A stretch of 49,014 nt of DNA from Lachnospiraceae bacterium (GCA_009774465.1 VSNT01000009.1:1-49014); one strand, 5' to 3'. Shown: positions 25,965 to 35,449, counted from the stretch's first letter. Notes: generated by a model from the letters alone, not told the origin. Program-made: numbers and translations.

Positions 25965-27755
25965 CTAAACTTCTCTGGTAACAAACTTAAGCCAATCCAG
26001 CTCTTCCCCTTCAAAATAAGGCGACAGTTTTTCAAAAACTTCTCTATGATACCTGTTTAACCGTTCTTTATCCTTTTCCTCCAGCAGGGAAATATCTACC
26101 GCCTCCAAATCAATGGGCGCATAAGTCAAATCTTCAAAATACATAAACTGCCCGTACTCATTTACTTCGCCCTTTCGGCACAAAAGCTCATTTTCAATTC
26201 GGACTCCATGACTTCCTTCTATATATATTCCAGGCTCATCTGTTGTCACCATGCCTTCCTCAAGCACGGCGTTTGCCTGATAATCCGGCATAAGCTTCCA
26301 CCTGAATGCGTTAGGTGCTTCATGTACATTTAAAAGATAGCCCACGCCATGTCCTGTGCCATGTTTATAATCAAGCCCCTGTTCCCAAAAAACCTCTCTT
26401 GCTCTGATATCAAGATTGACGCCCCGGCATCCATACAGAAATTTTGTGTTTTTTAAATTCAGCATGGCACGCAGTACCAGTGTAAAATGCTTTTTCATCT
26501 CCGCTGTCAGCGGTCCCAGTGCAAACGTTCTTGTAATATCTGTGGAGCCTTCCAGATAATGTCCGCCGCTGTCCACCATAAGAAATCCTTCCGGTTTTAT
26601 CTGAGCGCAGTTCTGTGGTGCCGCACTGTAATGGACAATGGCACCGTTTGCCCCGTAAGCACAGATAGTTGAAAAGCTGGGCTCTATAAAATGCTCATTT
26701 TCCTTTCGAAGCTGTTCGATATATTCGGCAACGCTTATCTCCGTCATAGGCTGTTTTCCCACATTCTTTTTCAGCCAGTACATAAAGCGGGTAACCGCAA
26801 TTCCATCTTTTAAATGAGCTTTTCTTAAATTCTCCATTTCCGTCTGATTTTTCACTGTCTTCATAAGAGAAGTCGGATTGGGCCTGTCAATAATCGTCAC
26901 ATCATCTGCAAGTTTCCGATTTAAAAAACTGCTGATTCTGGCCTTACACAAAAGCACCTTCTGTTCATGAATTTCTGACACATAGGGATAAAAATCCTGA
27001 TAAGGAAGCAGTGTAATATTGTTTTCCTTAAAATACTCCTGTATCTTACCGTCATCTTCTGTGCATTCCCTGGCAAAAAGCAGTACCTGCTCCATTGTTA
27101 TCACACAAAATGCAAAAACCACCGGGCAGCTTTCCACATCATTTCCCCGAATGTTAAACAGCCATGCAATGTCATCAAGAGTTGTCAAGATATGCATGGA
27201 CGCCTCTTTTTCTTTCATTGCACTACGCACCTTTTCAATCTTGGAAGCTGTGCTTTCCCCACTGTAGCATTCTTCCAGTACAAATACCGGATGATGCACA
27301 AGGTGCGGACGCTCCATCCATATCTCCTGTGCCAGATCGTTTTCCCATATGATTTTGCCATTTTTCTTTTTTAGAACTGTTTCATACTCGTCTGCATCAT
27401 CAGCCATCACTACTTTTCCGTCAAAGCCCAAAGTTCCGCCTTCTTTCAGGCTTTGCTCCAGATACTGGCTTATGGTAGGCACCCCTTTTTCTCCTTCTTT
27501 CATCAACTGAATACCGCTTCCTTCAAGCTCCTTTTCCGCCTGAATAAAGTATCTGCCATCCGTAAAAAGCGCCGCACTTTCCAGATTTACCAAAAGAGTG
27601 CCTGCTGATCCGGTAAATCCGCTGAAATATTGTCTTACCTTAAAAAAGTCACTTACATACTCACTGTCGTGATAATCTGAGGTAGGAATCAGATAACAGT
27701 CAATTCCTGCCTCTTTCATTTTTTCTCTCAGTTTACATAATCTATCCTGTACCAT
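25965..27755 (-). CDS. pepP: M24 family aminopeptidase P
   Basis: The protein of about 596 residues has two creatinase-type N-terminal domains and a C-terminal M24 pita-bread domain. Metal ligands are visible as the Asp pair in VDSGGHYLEGSTDITRTF, the His of HGTGHGVGYLLNVHE and the two Glu around TDEPGIYIEGSHGVRIENEL. It removes N-terminal residues before proline with two metal ions, in the cytoplasm. The long three-domain form is usual in Firmicutes and eukaryotes. I take the ATG at 27753-27755, where the conserved sequence begins and AGGG lies upstream; two upstream ATGs would only add a non-conserved leader. It appears to be a single-gene unit. Confidence 0.9.
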   Translation of the reverse strand: MVQDRLCKLREKMKEAGIDCYLIPTSDYHDSEYVSDFFKVRQYFSGFTGSAGTLLVNLESAALFTDGRYFIQAEKELEGSGIQLMKEGEKGVPTISQYLEQSLKEGGTLGFDGKVVMADDADEYETVLKKKNGKIIWENDLAQEIWMERPHLVHHPVFVLEECYSGESTASKIEKVRSAMKEKEASMHILTTLDDIAWLFNIRGNDVESCPVVFAFCVITMEQVLLFARECTEDDGKIQEYFKENNITLLPYQDFYPYVSEIHEQKVLLCKARISSFLNRKLADDVTIIDRPNPTSLMKTVKNQTEMENLRKAHLKDGIAVTRFMYWLKKNVGKQPMTEISVAEYIEQLRKENEHFIEPSFSTICAYGANGAIVHYSAAPQNCAQIKPEGFLMVDSGGHYLEGSTDITRTFALGPLTAEMKKHFTLVLRAMLNLKNTKFLYGCRGVNLDIRAREVFWEQGLDYKHGTGHGVGYLLNVHEAPNAFRWKLMPDYQANAVLEEGMVTTDEPGIYIEGSHGVRIENELLCRKGEVNEYGQFMYFEDLTYAPIDLEAVDISLLEEKDKERLNRYHREVFEKLSPYFEGEELDWLKFVTREV

Positions 27756-27966
27756 TGCTTTCCCTGCCTTTTCTTTAAGTTTCAATCTCCTCATATAATT
27801 TCCAAAAATAATTGTACTATAAAATATCAAAAATGTCATTCTGATTCCAGTGAATATATAAGTTCCCCAAATATGCCATTGTGCATATCGATGTCACTTC
27901 TAGCTCCTTTAATGCAAAAATCGGAAATATGAAATTGAAACCATTCGCAATGAAATCAATGAAAAA

Positions 27967-27993
27967 ACACCACAGGATTAGCTACTATGGTGT
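27967..27993 (-). terminator. Terminator of the YhcG-type gene
   Basis: ACACCA (27967-27972) pairs with TGGTGT (27988-27993), and on the minus strand six T follow. It lies directly after the yhcG-type stop at 28027. The remaining spacer 27840-27966 is AT-rich and holds nothing I recognise. Confidence 0.7.
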
Positions 27994-28026
27994 CCTTCAT
28001 TAATACTCTTTTTCCATATCATCAAT

Positions 28027-29070
28027 TTATTGTTTCTCATTCATTAACTGCTGCAGTTCTTCTTTGCTTGGAAGCACCGTTTGGTATTTGCTCGCAAATA
28101 TCTGATTATTGTCTTCTGGTAAAGTCATTTCTACCACTGCATCTTTCTTATCCTTGCAGATAATGATGCCGATTGTCGGATTTTCATCGTCAAGCTTTAC
28201 TTTCCTGTCGTAATAGTTGACATACATCTGCATTTGCCCAATATCCTGATGCTTCAACTGTCCAACCTTTAAATCAAATAAAACAAAACATCTTAGCAGA
28301 CGATTAAAAAATACCAAATCCACCCTATAATGCTCCTCTTCAAATGTAAACCGCACCTGGCGTCCCACAAAAGTAAATCCTCTCCCTAATTCCAGCAAAA
28401 ACATCTGCAAATTGTCTATCAGGCGTTCTTCCAACTCTGTTTCTGAATAAACAGCTTTTTCTGGCAAACCGGTAAATTCCAGGACATAGGGATCTTTAAA
28501 AATGTCATCTGGTTTTTCAACCTGCTGCCCTTCCAAAGCAAGACGCATTACCTCATCCTTTTCCCTGCTTAATGCAAGCCTTTCATACAGGGAACTTCCA
28601 TATTGTCGTCCAAGTTCCTCCTTGCTCCATCCATTCCTGTATGCTTCTATTTCATAAAAATGACGTTCTTCTACATTATTTATACGCATCAGAATAAGAT
28701 AATGCGACCAGCTTAAGTAAAACCGCCTGCCCTCAGCAGTTATTGGAAGTTGCTCCGAATATAAAAAAGCGGAATCCGAAATCACATCTTTTGAATATAT
28801 CATGTAAAAGCGGCGCATAAGTTTTAAATTTTCATAGGAAAAACCTCTGCCAAACTCTTCTGTCAGTCGTCTGGATAATTCCTGAAGAATGTACTTCCCA
28901 TAAGCAGCGCGCTCACTGCCATTTTGTTCCTCATCTATAATCATCCGCCCAGCCTCATAATAGGAATAGACCATAGCCATATTCACCGACATGCTCACTT
29001 TACGTTTTGCATCCCGAAACAGCTGCATAACCTGACCATAAAACTTATCACTGCTTTTCATATCCTGCAT
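28027..29070 (-). CDS. YhcG/DUF1016-type PD-(D/E)XK protein
   Basis: The protein of about 347 residues has the DUF1016 N-terminal helical domain (YYEAGRMIID, EFGRGFSYENLKLMRRFY, LSWSHYLILMRI) and a C-terminal PD-(D/E)XK nuclease-like domain with YRVDLVFFNRLLRCFVLFDLK and GQMQMYVNYYD. The catalytic set reads D...DLK instead of the more common ELK. Family members often sit beside restriction-modification or other accessory genes; this one is alone among housekeeping genes. The ATG at 29068-29070 has AAAGGAG upstream, and a perfect palindrome covers the region just above that site. Nuclease activity is inferred. Confidence 0.85.
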   Translation of the reverse strand: MQDMKSSDKFYGQVMQLFRDAKRKVSMSVNMAMVYSYYEAGRMIIDEEQNGSERAAYGKYILQELSRRLTEEFGRGFSYENLKLMRRFYMIYSKDVISDSAFLYSEQLPITAEGRRFYLSWSHYLILMRINNVEERHFYEIEAYRNGWSKEELGRQYGSSLYERLALSREKDEVMRLALEGQQVEKPDDIFKDPYVLEFTGLPEKAVYSETELEERLIDNLQMFLLELGRGFTFVGRQVRFTFEEEHYRVDLVFFNRLLRCFVLFDLKVGQLKHQDIGQMQMYVNYYDRKVKLDDENPTIGIIICKDKKDAVVEMTLPEDNNQIFASKYQTVLPSKEELQQLMNEKQ

Positions 29071-29088
29071 ACCAAATTTCTCCTTTCC

Positions 29089-29117
29089 CAATTCGGTAAT
29101 TAGCAATTACCGAATTG
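29089..29117. promoter_or_regulatory. Perfect 13-bp palindrome upstream of the YhcG-type gene
   Basis: The arms 29089-29101 and 29105-29117 match perfectly around AGC. The core is ATTCGGTAATT with its complement. It starts 19 bases above the chosen start codon and abuts the Shine-Dalgarno sequence. It could be an operator or an RNA hairpin that controls access to the ribosome site; I know no regulator with this exact site. Confidence 0.65.
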
Positions 29118-29304
29118 ATAACATTTTCATAACCCTTATATCTTTTCAGCCTTTATTTGTGCGATATTTTTACATCTCTTTGTCTTCCAATTGTACGGAC
29201 ACTTATGTATCTTGTCAATATTGTTAGTTATTGCATGATTGGTTGATAATAATAAGTCCGCAGGCCTTTTAGATGTACTCCACACGCTTTTTATTCCTGC
29301 GAAC

Positions 29305-29340
29305 AGTCGCCAAAGTCATGCTTGCATGACCTTGGTGACT
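29305..29340. repeat. 17-bp hairpin in the spacer after spoVAE
   Basis: Segments 29305-29321 and 29324-29340 are complementary at 15 of 17 positions, with the rest able to form G-U pairs on one strand. It lies in the 260-bp spacer between spoVAE and the YhcG-type gene. A second stem, GTGAAATAC (29350-29358) with GTATTTCAC (29375-29383), covers the spoVAE stop codon. No T-run follows, so neither is a classical terminator. I see no gene in this spacer. Confidence 0.6.
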
Positions 29341-29379
29341 GCCGCGAAGGTGAAATACCGTAGCCTGCTGCGAAGTATT

Positions 29380-29736
29380 TCACTTCTTCATCTTCGGATT
29401 AAAAATAAGACTTGCCAGATATCCAAAAATAAGCGCTGCGGAAGTGCCTACCGCTCCCGCCTTAAAGCCTCCCATAAACAATCCCATAAATCCCTCTTTA
29501 TCTACTGCTTCCTTTACCCCTTTCATGAGTACATTTCCAAATCCAAGAAGGGGCACTGATGCGCCTGCGCCTGCAAATTCCACAAAGGGCTGATAAGCGC
29601 CAAAGACGCTGATCAATGCACCAAGGCACACCAAAAGAACCATAATTCGACCGGGCATCATTTTTGTTTTTTCCATTAAAATCTGAACCAGTGCACAGAT
29701 CAGTCCTCCAACCCAGAATGCATTAAAATAATCCAT
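29380..29736 (-). CDS. spoVAE: Stage V sporulation protein AE
   Basis: The 118-residue membrane protein has the SpoVAE pattern: FWVGGLICALVQILM at the N-terminus, RIMVLLVCLGAL, and the conserved FAGAGASVPLLGFGNVLMKGV followed by AVGTSAALIFGYLASLIFNP. With SpoVAC and SpoVAD it belongs to the channel that carries dipicolinic acid and calcium across the inner spore membrane. In most spore formers these three are adjacent. Here spoVAE stands alone after a GH31 gene, with AGGAGG before its ATG. I see no clear sigma-G promoter in the 50 bp above it. Confidence 0.92.
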   Translation of the reverse strand: MDYFNAFWVGGLICALVQILMEKTKMMPGRIMVLLVCLGALISVFGAYQPFVEFAGAGASVPLLGFGNVLMKGVKEAVDKEGFMGLFMGGFKAGAVGTSAALIFGYLASLIFNPKMKK

Positions 29737-29786
29737 GATAACCTCCTTTTAAGCAGTTGTTTTCATGGATTATTTTGTGTTGCTTT

Positions 29787-32084
29787 TTAAAATTTATACT
29801 TTGATTTTGTTTTGACCAGAATCTGGCCATATTCCCGGTAGCCATGATGATTTTTCTTAATCTCTACCATACCCTCATGATTGGTAAGCCTGTATTCATT
29901 GTATGCGCCTTCCTGATACTGAAAGTCCTCACCATTATCCTGATAATGAATGTAACTGCCTTCCCCGGGATAAGCTTCCAAAATCAAAAGATCATCCTTG
30001 TCACTTCCCACATGAGTTCTCACCGGATATTTAGGGATAACCGCCCCTGCCTTTACATAGATGGGGCACACATCAAGGGGCGCACTTCTTACAAAAAACT
30101 GTTCCCCTTCTTTTTCCTCGCCTGTCCAGTAATCATACCAGTTTCCTTTAGGCAAATAAACCAGTTTTTCTCTTGCCCCCTGCTCCACCACAGGGGAAAT
30201 CAAAAGCCGGTCTCCCAGCATAAATTCATCATTCCGGTTTTTTACATTTTCATCCTTTTCAAATTCAAGTACCAATGGACGCATCATGGGAATTCCGGTC
30301 AGTTCACATTCCCGCATCAAATCGTAGAGATAGGGAAGCAGCTCATAACGCAGATTCATGTATTTCCGGCTGATAGCTAAAACCTCTTCTCCAAACTGCC
30401 AGGGCTCCTGGGGCTTACATCCTTTTGCACAATGGTCCCTGAAAAGTGGGGAAAAACATCCTAACTGTATCCATCTTGCAAACAACTCCGGTGTACAGTC
30501 GCTTCCAAATCCGCCCACATCCGTGCCAATAAAGCCAAGCCCTGAAAGCCCCAAATTGCACAACTGCGGAATCGCCATCCGGATATGGGACCAGATACTG
30601 TGATTATCCCCCGTCCATCCTGTGGTATATTTCTGCGATCCGCTGTAGCAGGCCCGGGTAATCACAAAAGGCCTTTTACCGGAAAATTTCTTCCATCCTT
30701 CATAGGTTGCTTTCGCCATATTGTGCCCATAAATATTATGCATCTCCAAATGGGACGCCGGTCTGTCTTCATCTGTAAACACCACATCATCCGGCAGGGG
30801 GCCCCGGAAACTTGCAGGCTCATTCATATCGTTCCATACCCCTGCCACACCCATATCAATCAGGAATTTCTGTTTTTCCGCCCACCATGCACGTACCTTG
30901 GGATTTCCAAAATCAGGATATACCGCATCTCCCGGCCACACTTCATTTATATAAATCTCTCCATCCGGGTTTTTGGCAAAATAACCTTCCTTTATCCCTT
31001 CTTCATATACCGGATAATCCTTTTCCACTTTTACACCAGGATCAATGATGGTAACAGCCTTAATTCCCATATCCTTAAAATCAGAAACAACCTTCTTTCC
31101 ATCCTGATAGGTTTCCTGATTCCATGTAAAGACTTTATAATGATCCATGTAGTCAATATCAAAGTGAATGCAGTCGCAGGGCAGATCATGCTTTCTCAGT
31201 TCCCGGGCAATCCTGCGTATTTCCTCTTCTGACTCATACCCCCATCTGGACTGGTGAAATCCCAGCGTCCAAAGCTGCTGCATTGGCGCCCGGCCTGTCA
31301 GATGTGTGTAACCGGTTATCACATCCTTAAGATTTTTTCCGGCAATAAAATAATAATCCAGATTTCCTCTGTCTGCTCCAAACACATAATAATTGTCACT
31401 TTCTTTTCCCAAATCAAAACAGGTTTTATTATGATTGTCAAAGAAAATGCCATATGCACCTTTTTCCTTCAACACCAGCATAAAGGGAATGCTTTTATAA
31501 AGAGCCTTAAAATTATCCTCCTGGGGCTCCGGATTATCTGTATTCCACATTTCATATGCATAATGTCTTTTATTCAGACACCCCATTTTATCTCCAAGGC
31601 CATAAATACAGTCCTTTTTTTCCAGCGCTCTGATTTCCTGTATTTTAAGTCCTGTGCTTCCTTCTGCTGCACTATGCCCTTCCTTTTCTAGAAGTTCCAT
31701 CGCATCTCTGGTAAGCGCATCCCCCTTTTTTCGTTTTCCCTGATAAGCAAGGCTTAAAGGCGTTCCTTCCTCATCATAAAAATCCACCTGAAATCCGTCA
31801 CTGACTATAGCAGTCATTTTACTTGTTCTTATAACAACACCTGACTCTTCCCATGACACACTTTCCAGTTTTTTCTGACATGTATTTTTTCCGGAATTAA
31901 GCCTTTTTCCAAGCTCCCCTTCTATTGCTCTGGTCCTGTGCCCCAAACCGTCATAGTCAATGAACACATTAAAAATATCCTCAGAAATCACTTCAAGACA
32001 GGGCCTTATGCCTTCCTTTTCCCCCTCAAACCGGAAAAAAACCTTTTCACCTTCTACCTGATACTCTGTCAGTTTTTTAAACAT
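29787..32084 (-). CDS. GH31 alpha-glucosidase
   Basis: The protein of about 765 residues belongs to glycoside hydrolase family 31. The catalytic nucleophile is in GVWNDMNEPASF (Asp419 counted from the chosen start), the acid/base in GWTGDNHSIW, and HFDIDYMDHY and IGTDVGGFG line the sugar site. An N-terminal beta-sandwich and C-terminal beta domains flank the barrel. It likely releases glucose from the ends of malto- or isomalto-oligosaccharides inside the cell, as there is no signal peptide. The ATG at 32082-32084 has GGAGG ten bases above and overlaps the EamA stop in ATGTTTAA, so translation is coupled. Confidence 0.92.
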   Translation of the reverse strand: MFKKLTEYQVEGEKVFFRFEGEKEGIRPCLEVISEDIFNVFIDYDGLGHRTRAIEGELGKRLNSGKNTCQKKLESVSWEESGVVIRTSKMTAIVSDGFQVDFYDEEGTPLSLAYQGKRKKGDALTRDAMELLEKEGHSAAEGSTGLKIQEIRALEKKDCIYGLGDKMGCLNKRHYAYEMWNTDNPEPQEDNFKALYKSIPFMLVLKEKGAYGIFFDNHNKTCFDLGKESDNYYVFGADRGNLDYYFIAGKNLKDVITGYTHLTGRAPMQQLWTLGFHQSRWGYESEEEIRRIARELRKHDLPCDCIHFDIDYMDHYKVFTWNQETYQDGKKVVSDFKDMGIKAVTIIDPGVKVEKDYPVYEEGIKEGYFAKNPDGEIYINEVWPGDAVYPDFGNPKVRAWWAEKQKFLIDMGVAGVWNDMNEPASFRGPLPDDVVFTDEDRPASHLEMHNIYGHNMAKATYEGWKKFSGKRPFVITRACYSGSQKYTTGWTGDNHSIWSHIRMAIPQLCNLGLSGLGFIGTDVGGFGSDCTPELFARWIQLGCFSPLFRDHCAKGCKPQEPWQFGEEVLAISRKYMNLRYELLPYLYDLMRECELTGIPMMRPLVLEFEKDENVKNRNDEFMLGDRLLISPVVEQGAREKLVYLPKGNWYDYWTGEEKEGEQFFVRSAPLDVCPIYVKAGAVIPKYPVRTHVGSDKDDLLILEAYPGEGSYIHYQDNGEDFQYQEGAYNEYRLTNHEGMVEIKKNHHGYREYGQILVKTKSKYKF

Positions 32085-33015
32085 ATTTCTCATCCTCCAC
32101 GGAAGAAATCTCCTCACCTTTCTTTTTCTTATCCGGCAGTTGAACTAAAATAACTGCACCAAATACCAGAGCGCATCCAAGCAATTCCCGCTTATTTAAC
32201 GCCTGATCTAAAATCACCCATCCTGCCAGCATGGAAATCACTGATTCCATTGATAAAATCAAAGACGCTACCGTAGGATCGGTATCCTTTTGTCCTACCA
32301 CCTGAAGCGTATACGCCACCCCACAGGACATAATTCCCGCATATGCAAGGGGAATGATTCCATCTATAAAGCTTTGAAGAACCGGCTTTTCCACCGCGAA
32401 AGCTATCCCGCTGCAGATAATTCCTGCTGTCAAAAACTGTATGCAGGAAAGTTCCACCCCGTCTGTTTTGGGTGAAAAATAATCAATTACCAGAATATGA
32501 ATGGAAAACAGGATTGCACAGGCAAACACGTAAGCATCCCCCTTACTTAAGGCAAGCTTTTCACTCATACACAGCAAGTACATGCCAAAAGCTGCAAGCA
32601 GCGCACCAATCCACACTCTTCCGGATACCCTTTTTTTCAAAAAGATTCCCATAATGGGAACAATAATAATATATAATGTGGTGATAAACCCTGCTTTGCC
32701 TACTGTTGTATATTGAATACCTATCTGCTGAAGAAGTGATGCAAAGCAAAGCACCAGGCCGCAGCAGATGCCTCCCAGCACAGCGTTTTTTTTGTCTGTA
32801 TCTTTTTTCTGCCCCTTTTCGTCGTCCCCATTTTTCTTTCTTCTGCGGAAAATTATCAAAGGCATAAGAACCAGACTTCCCATCAAAAACCTTGCTCCAT
32901 TAAAGGAACAGGGCCCCATGTAATCCATCCCTATGCTTTGTGCCACAAAAGCAACTCCCCAGATAAATGCTGCCAAAAATAACAGAAGGCTGCTTCCCAA
33001 TGCCGCTTTTTTCAT
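32077..33015 (-). CDS. EamA/DMT family transporter
   Basis: The 312-residue protein has ten membrane helices in two EamA repeats, beginning AALGSSLLLFLAAFIWGVAFVAQS and repeating from about residue 160. Typical motifs include GARFLMGSLVLMPL and SLILSMESVISMLAGW. A charged loop (about residues 58-78) and a charged C-terminal tail face the cytoplasm. Members export amino acids, nucleosides or other metabolites; substrate cannot be told here. It is coupled to the downstream GH31 gene by an 8-bp overlap, though a shared role is not obvious. Confidence 0.9.
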   Translation of the reverse strand: MKKAALGSSLLLFLAAFIWGVAFVAQSIGMDYMGPCSFNGARFLMGSLVLMPLIIFRRRKKNGDDEKGQKKDTDKKNAVLGGICCGLVLCFASLLQQIGIQYTTVGKAGFITTLYIIIVPIMGIFLKKRVSGRVWIGALLAAFGMYLLCMSEKLALSKGDAYVFACAILFSIHILVIDYFSPKTDGVELSCIQFLTAGIICSGIAFAVEKPVLQSFIDGIIPLAYAGIMSCGVAYTLQVVGQKDTDPTVASLILSMESVISMLAGWVILDQALNKRELLGCALVFGAVILVQLPDKKKKGEEISSVEDEKYV

Positions 33016-33059
33016 CGTTATGTAAACCTCATTTCCATAAACACTATTTATTCTGCTTC

Positions 33060-33560
33060 TTATTCCAATTCTTCCGCAATCTTTTCCATCACGTTTCTTA
33101 AATCAATACCACTGCAGTCAACTGTAATGTCCGCATATTTCTCATAAAGAGGAATTCTCTCCTCATAAAGCTCCCTAAGGCTGCTCCCTTCCTTGATCAC
33201 CACGCCCCGCTTATGAAGATCTCCCAGCCGCACTTCAAGTTCTTCAAAGGGAAGCTTTAAATAAACCACCGTCCCTGTTTCCTTAAAGTGGCGCATGGCT
33301 TCCGCTCCGTACACAGCGCTCCCGCCAGTGGCAATCACCGATTTGTCTACACATATTTTTGTATTAATTTGATTTTCAAGCACAAGAAAACCTGCTTCCC
33401 CCAATTCTTCAATCAACTGGTAAAGCAGTTTTCCGCTTTGCTCCTGAATCACAAGATCACTGTCTACAAACTGAAAGCCCAGCTTTTTGGCAAGCACCAC
33501 TCCTACCGTACTTTTGCCGCAGCCGGGCATTCCAATTAAAATAATATTATTTTTCATCAC
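33060..33560 (-). CDS. aroK: Shikimate kinase
   Basis: The 166-residue protein has the Walker A motif GMPGCGKSTVG, the shikimate-binding segment VDSDLVIQEQSG and VIATGGSAVYG. It phosphorylates shikimate with ATP on the route to chorismate. The lid arginine region is LGDLHKRGVV. Two adjacent Met codons can serve as start. It lies six bases after ridA, so both are on one transcript. Confidence 0.92.
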   Translation of the reverse strand: MMKNNIILIGMPGCGKSTVGVVLAKKLGFQFVDSDLVIQEQSGKLLYQLIEELGEAGFLVLENQINTKICVDKSVIATGGSAVYGAEAMRHFKETGTVVYLKLPFEELEVRLGDLHKRGVVIKEGSSLRELYEERIPLYEKYADITVDCSGIDLRNVMEKIAEELE

Positions 33561-33566
33561 AAAACC

Positions 33567-33944
33567 TTACTTCACCACTGCAACCACTTCTACTTCACAC
33601 AGTACTTTTTTGGGAAGCTCCTTTACCGCAACACAGCTTCTTGCAGGCTTACCGGTAAAATATTTTTCATAAACACCGTTAAATGCTGCAAAATCATCCA
33701 TTTGTGCTAAAAAGCAGGTGGTTTTAACCACATTTTCAAAATCGGTTCCTGCTTCTTTTAAAATCTCACTCACATTTTTCATTACCTGCTGTGCCTGAAC
33801 AAGGATATCTCCCTGGGCGATTTCTCCTGTTTCAGGAACAATTGGAATCTGCCCTGATGCAAATAAAAATCCATTTGCAATGATTCCCTGAGAATAGGGC
33901 CCAATGGCTGCCGGCGCTTTTTTGGTTGATACTTTAGTTAACAT
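33567..33944 (-). CDS. ridA: RidA family enamine/imine deaminase
   Basis: The 125-residue protein matches RidA: APAAIGPYSQGI near the start, FASGQIPIVPETGEI, TTCFLAQMDDFAAFNGVYEKYF and ARSCVAVKELPK, with the conserved Arg that binds substrate. RidA hydrolyses reactive 2-aminoacrylate made by threonine and serine dehydratases and so protects PLP enzymes, fitting with the ilvE-type metabolism of such cells. It lies directly upstream of aroK. Length and motifs are normal. Confidence 0.93.
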   Translation of the reverse strand: MLTKVSTKKAPAAIGPYSQGIIANGFLFASGQIPIVPETGEIAQGDILVQAQQVMKNVSEILKEAGTDFENVVKTTCFLAQMDDFAAFNGVYEKYFTGKPARSCVAVKELPKKVLCEVEVVAVVK

Positions 33945-33982
33945 AATATTTATCTCCTTTTCTTTAAATTACTCAATTTTAA

Positions 33983-34210
33983 TTACTCAAATTCTGCTGT
34001 TACATAAAAACCACGCTCGTTTTGAACAACGCTTATCACCTTGCCTTTTCGGGCAAGCAGTCTTTCTCTGAACGGAACATTTCCTGACATGGCCAAAGCA
34101 GGATCAATGGTATAATAATAATTACTGGGAAGCACTCCTTCCGTCACTGTAATTTCATCCCCCTCTTTTAACAGGCCGGGACGCTCCATCTTAAACTCCA
34201 TCTGCCGCAT
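33983..34210 (-). CDS. Small conserved-looking protein of unknown function
   Basis: The product is about 75 residues if it starts at the ATG at 34208-34210, which has GGAGG seven bases upstream; a longer frame extends 23 residues further but is Arg/Lys-rich and lacks a ribosome site. It contains LLKEGDEITVTEGVLPSNYYYT and GKVISVVQNERGFYVTAEFE, which look like a small beta-barrel fold. No signal peptide or metal motif is visible. It precedes ridA-aroK on the same strand and is divergent from the next gene. I do not recognise the family. Confidence 0.7.
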   Translation of the reverse strand: MRQMEFKMERPGLLKEGDEITVTEGVLPSNYYYTIDPALAMSGNVPFRERLLARKGKVISVVQNERGFYVTAEFE

Positions 34211-34287
34211 ATGCAATCCTCCATACTTATCTATTGTAATCGGCTTTTTTCTATTTTTCAATCTATTTCTTCTCTTCAAAACCGGAA

Positions 34288-34316
34288 TTGTTATTTTAGG
34301 AATTCTGCCTTATAAT
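34288..34316 (+). promoter_or_regulatory. Sigma-A promoter of the phosphatase-family gene
   Basis: TTGTTA (34288-34293) and a perfect TATAAT (34311-34316) are separated by 17 bases. Transcription would begin near 34323. The first ATG at 34329 would then have almost no leader, which supports the TTG start further down. Confidence 0.75.
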
Positions 34317-34364
34317 AATGAATATCAAATGAATCAGCGCGAAATCATAAGGAGAAATTGCAAA

Positions 34365-35446
34365 TTGAAGAAAAAAATAATTAAAAGAATCATGATTGTC
34401 TTACTTATAATTGTTGCTGCATTCGGCGCTTATGCCGGATATGTTTTTGGCTCCTACTATCGTCTTCCGGATAATTTGACTCTTGAAGTCAAAAGAAACG
34501 GCGAAAATTCTCATTTTGATGAAGATTTTGCCCTTACCCAGGGCGGCGCATATTTCATCATGTCATACAATATCGGCTTTGGCGCCTATCGGAAAGATTA
34601 CAGCTTTTTTATGGATGGAGGAAAGTCCTCCTGGGCAAAGGATGAAGAAAGCCTGATCGCCGCAGTCTGTGGAATGGGAGAAATCATTACGGATGTGAGT
34701 CCTGACTTTGTTCTTTTACAGGAAATTGATGTTGACGGTACCCGCTCTTACCATGTGAATGAACTGGAGCTTTTAAACCAGTTTTTAAAAGGATATTATT
34801 ATGATTATGCCCAGGCTTACGACTCTCCTTTCTTATTTTTTCCTCCCTGGGAACCGCATGGCGCAAATAAAAGCGGACTTGCAGTTTATTCCCGTGCAGA
34901 AATTACGGAAAGTATGCGCCGAAGTCTGCCCATATCAGAATCCTTCAGCAAACTGGTTGATCTGGACAGTGCTACTCCATATCCAGAATTCCCACTGAAA
35001 ATGGGCGGCAACTGTGTATTTATAATGTGCATACTTCAGCTTATGGGGGAAGTGATGAAATAAGACAGGCCCAGCTTTCTACTCTTTACGGGGATATGGA
35101 GGCCGATTATGCAAAGGGTAATTATGTCATCTGCGGCGGTGATTTCAATCATAACCTGAAAGAAGACGATCAGGAAAATGCACCGGAATGGGCCTATCCT
35201 TTCCCACGGGAAACACTTCCAGACGGCTTTCATATGGCTTTGGATGATGCAAAAGACAAAGAAGCAGTTGCCCATAATACCTGCCGCAGTGCTGATGAGC
35301 CTTATGATCCTCAGACCACTTATACCGTCACCCTGGACGGATTCATTGTCTCTGACAATGTCAGCGTCAATTATTACCAGCACATGGACTGGGGATACGA
35401 ATTTTCAGACCATGATCCGGTTTTAATGCAGTTTATATTAGAATAA
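34365..35446 (+). pseudogene. Endonuclease/exonuclease/phosphatase family protein, broken by a one-base loss
   Basis: The first frame gives an N-terminal membrane anchor (IMIVLLIIVAAFGAYAGYVFG) and the family motifs IMSYNIGFGAY and LLQEIDVDG, as far as VDLD at 34967. Reading then continues in the next frame with CYSISRIPTENGRQLCIYN, VHTSAYGGSDEIR, CGGDFNHN and the C-terminal SDHDPV. Adding one base between 34969 and 34970 (AG-N-TGC) makes one protein of about 360 residues, a membrane-anchored DNase I-like phosphodiesterase facing outward. I prefer the TTG at 34365, which has AAGGAG upstream, over the ATG at 34329, which has none and almost no leader. No other decay is visible. Confidence 0.82.
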
Positions 35447-35449
35447 AAA

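Noticed and set aside
28027..29117. A defence island around the YhcG-type gene.
   Set aside because: All neighbours are metabolic or sporulation genes; no restriction, toxin-antitoxin or phage genes are adjacent.
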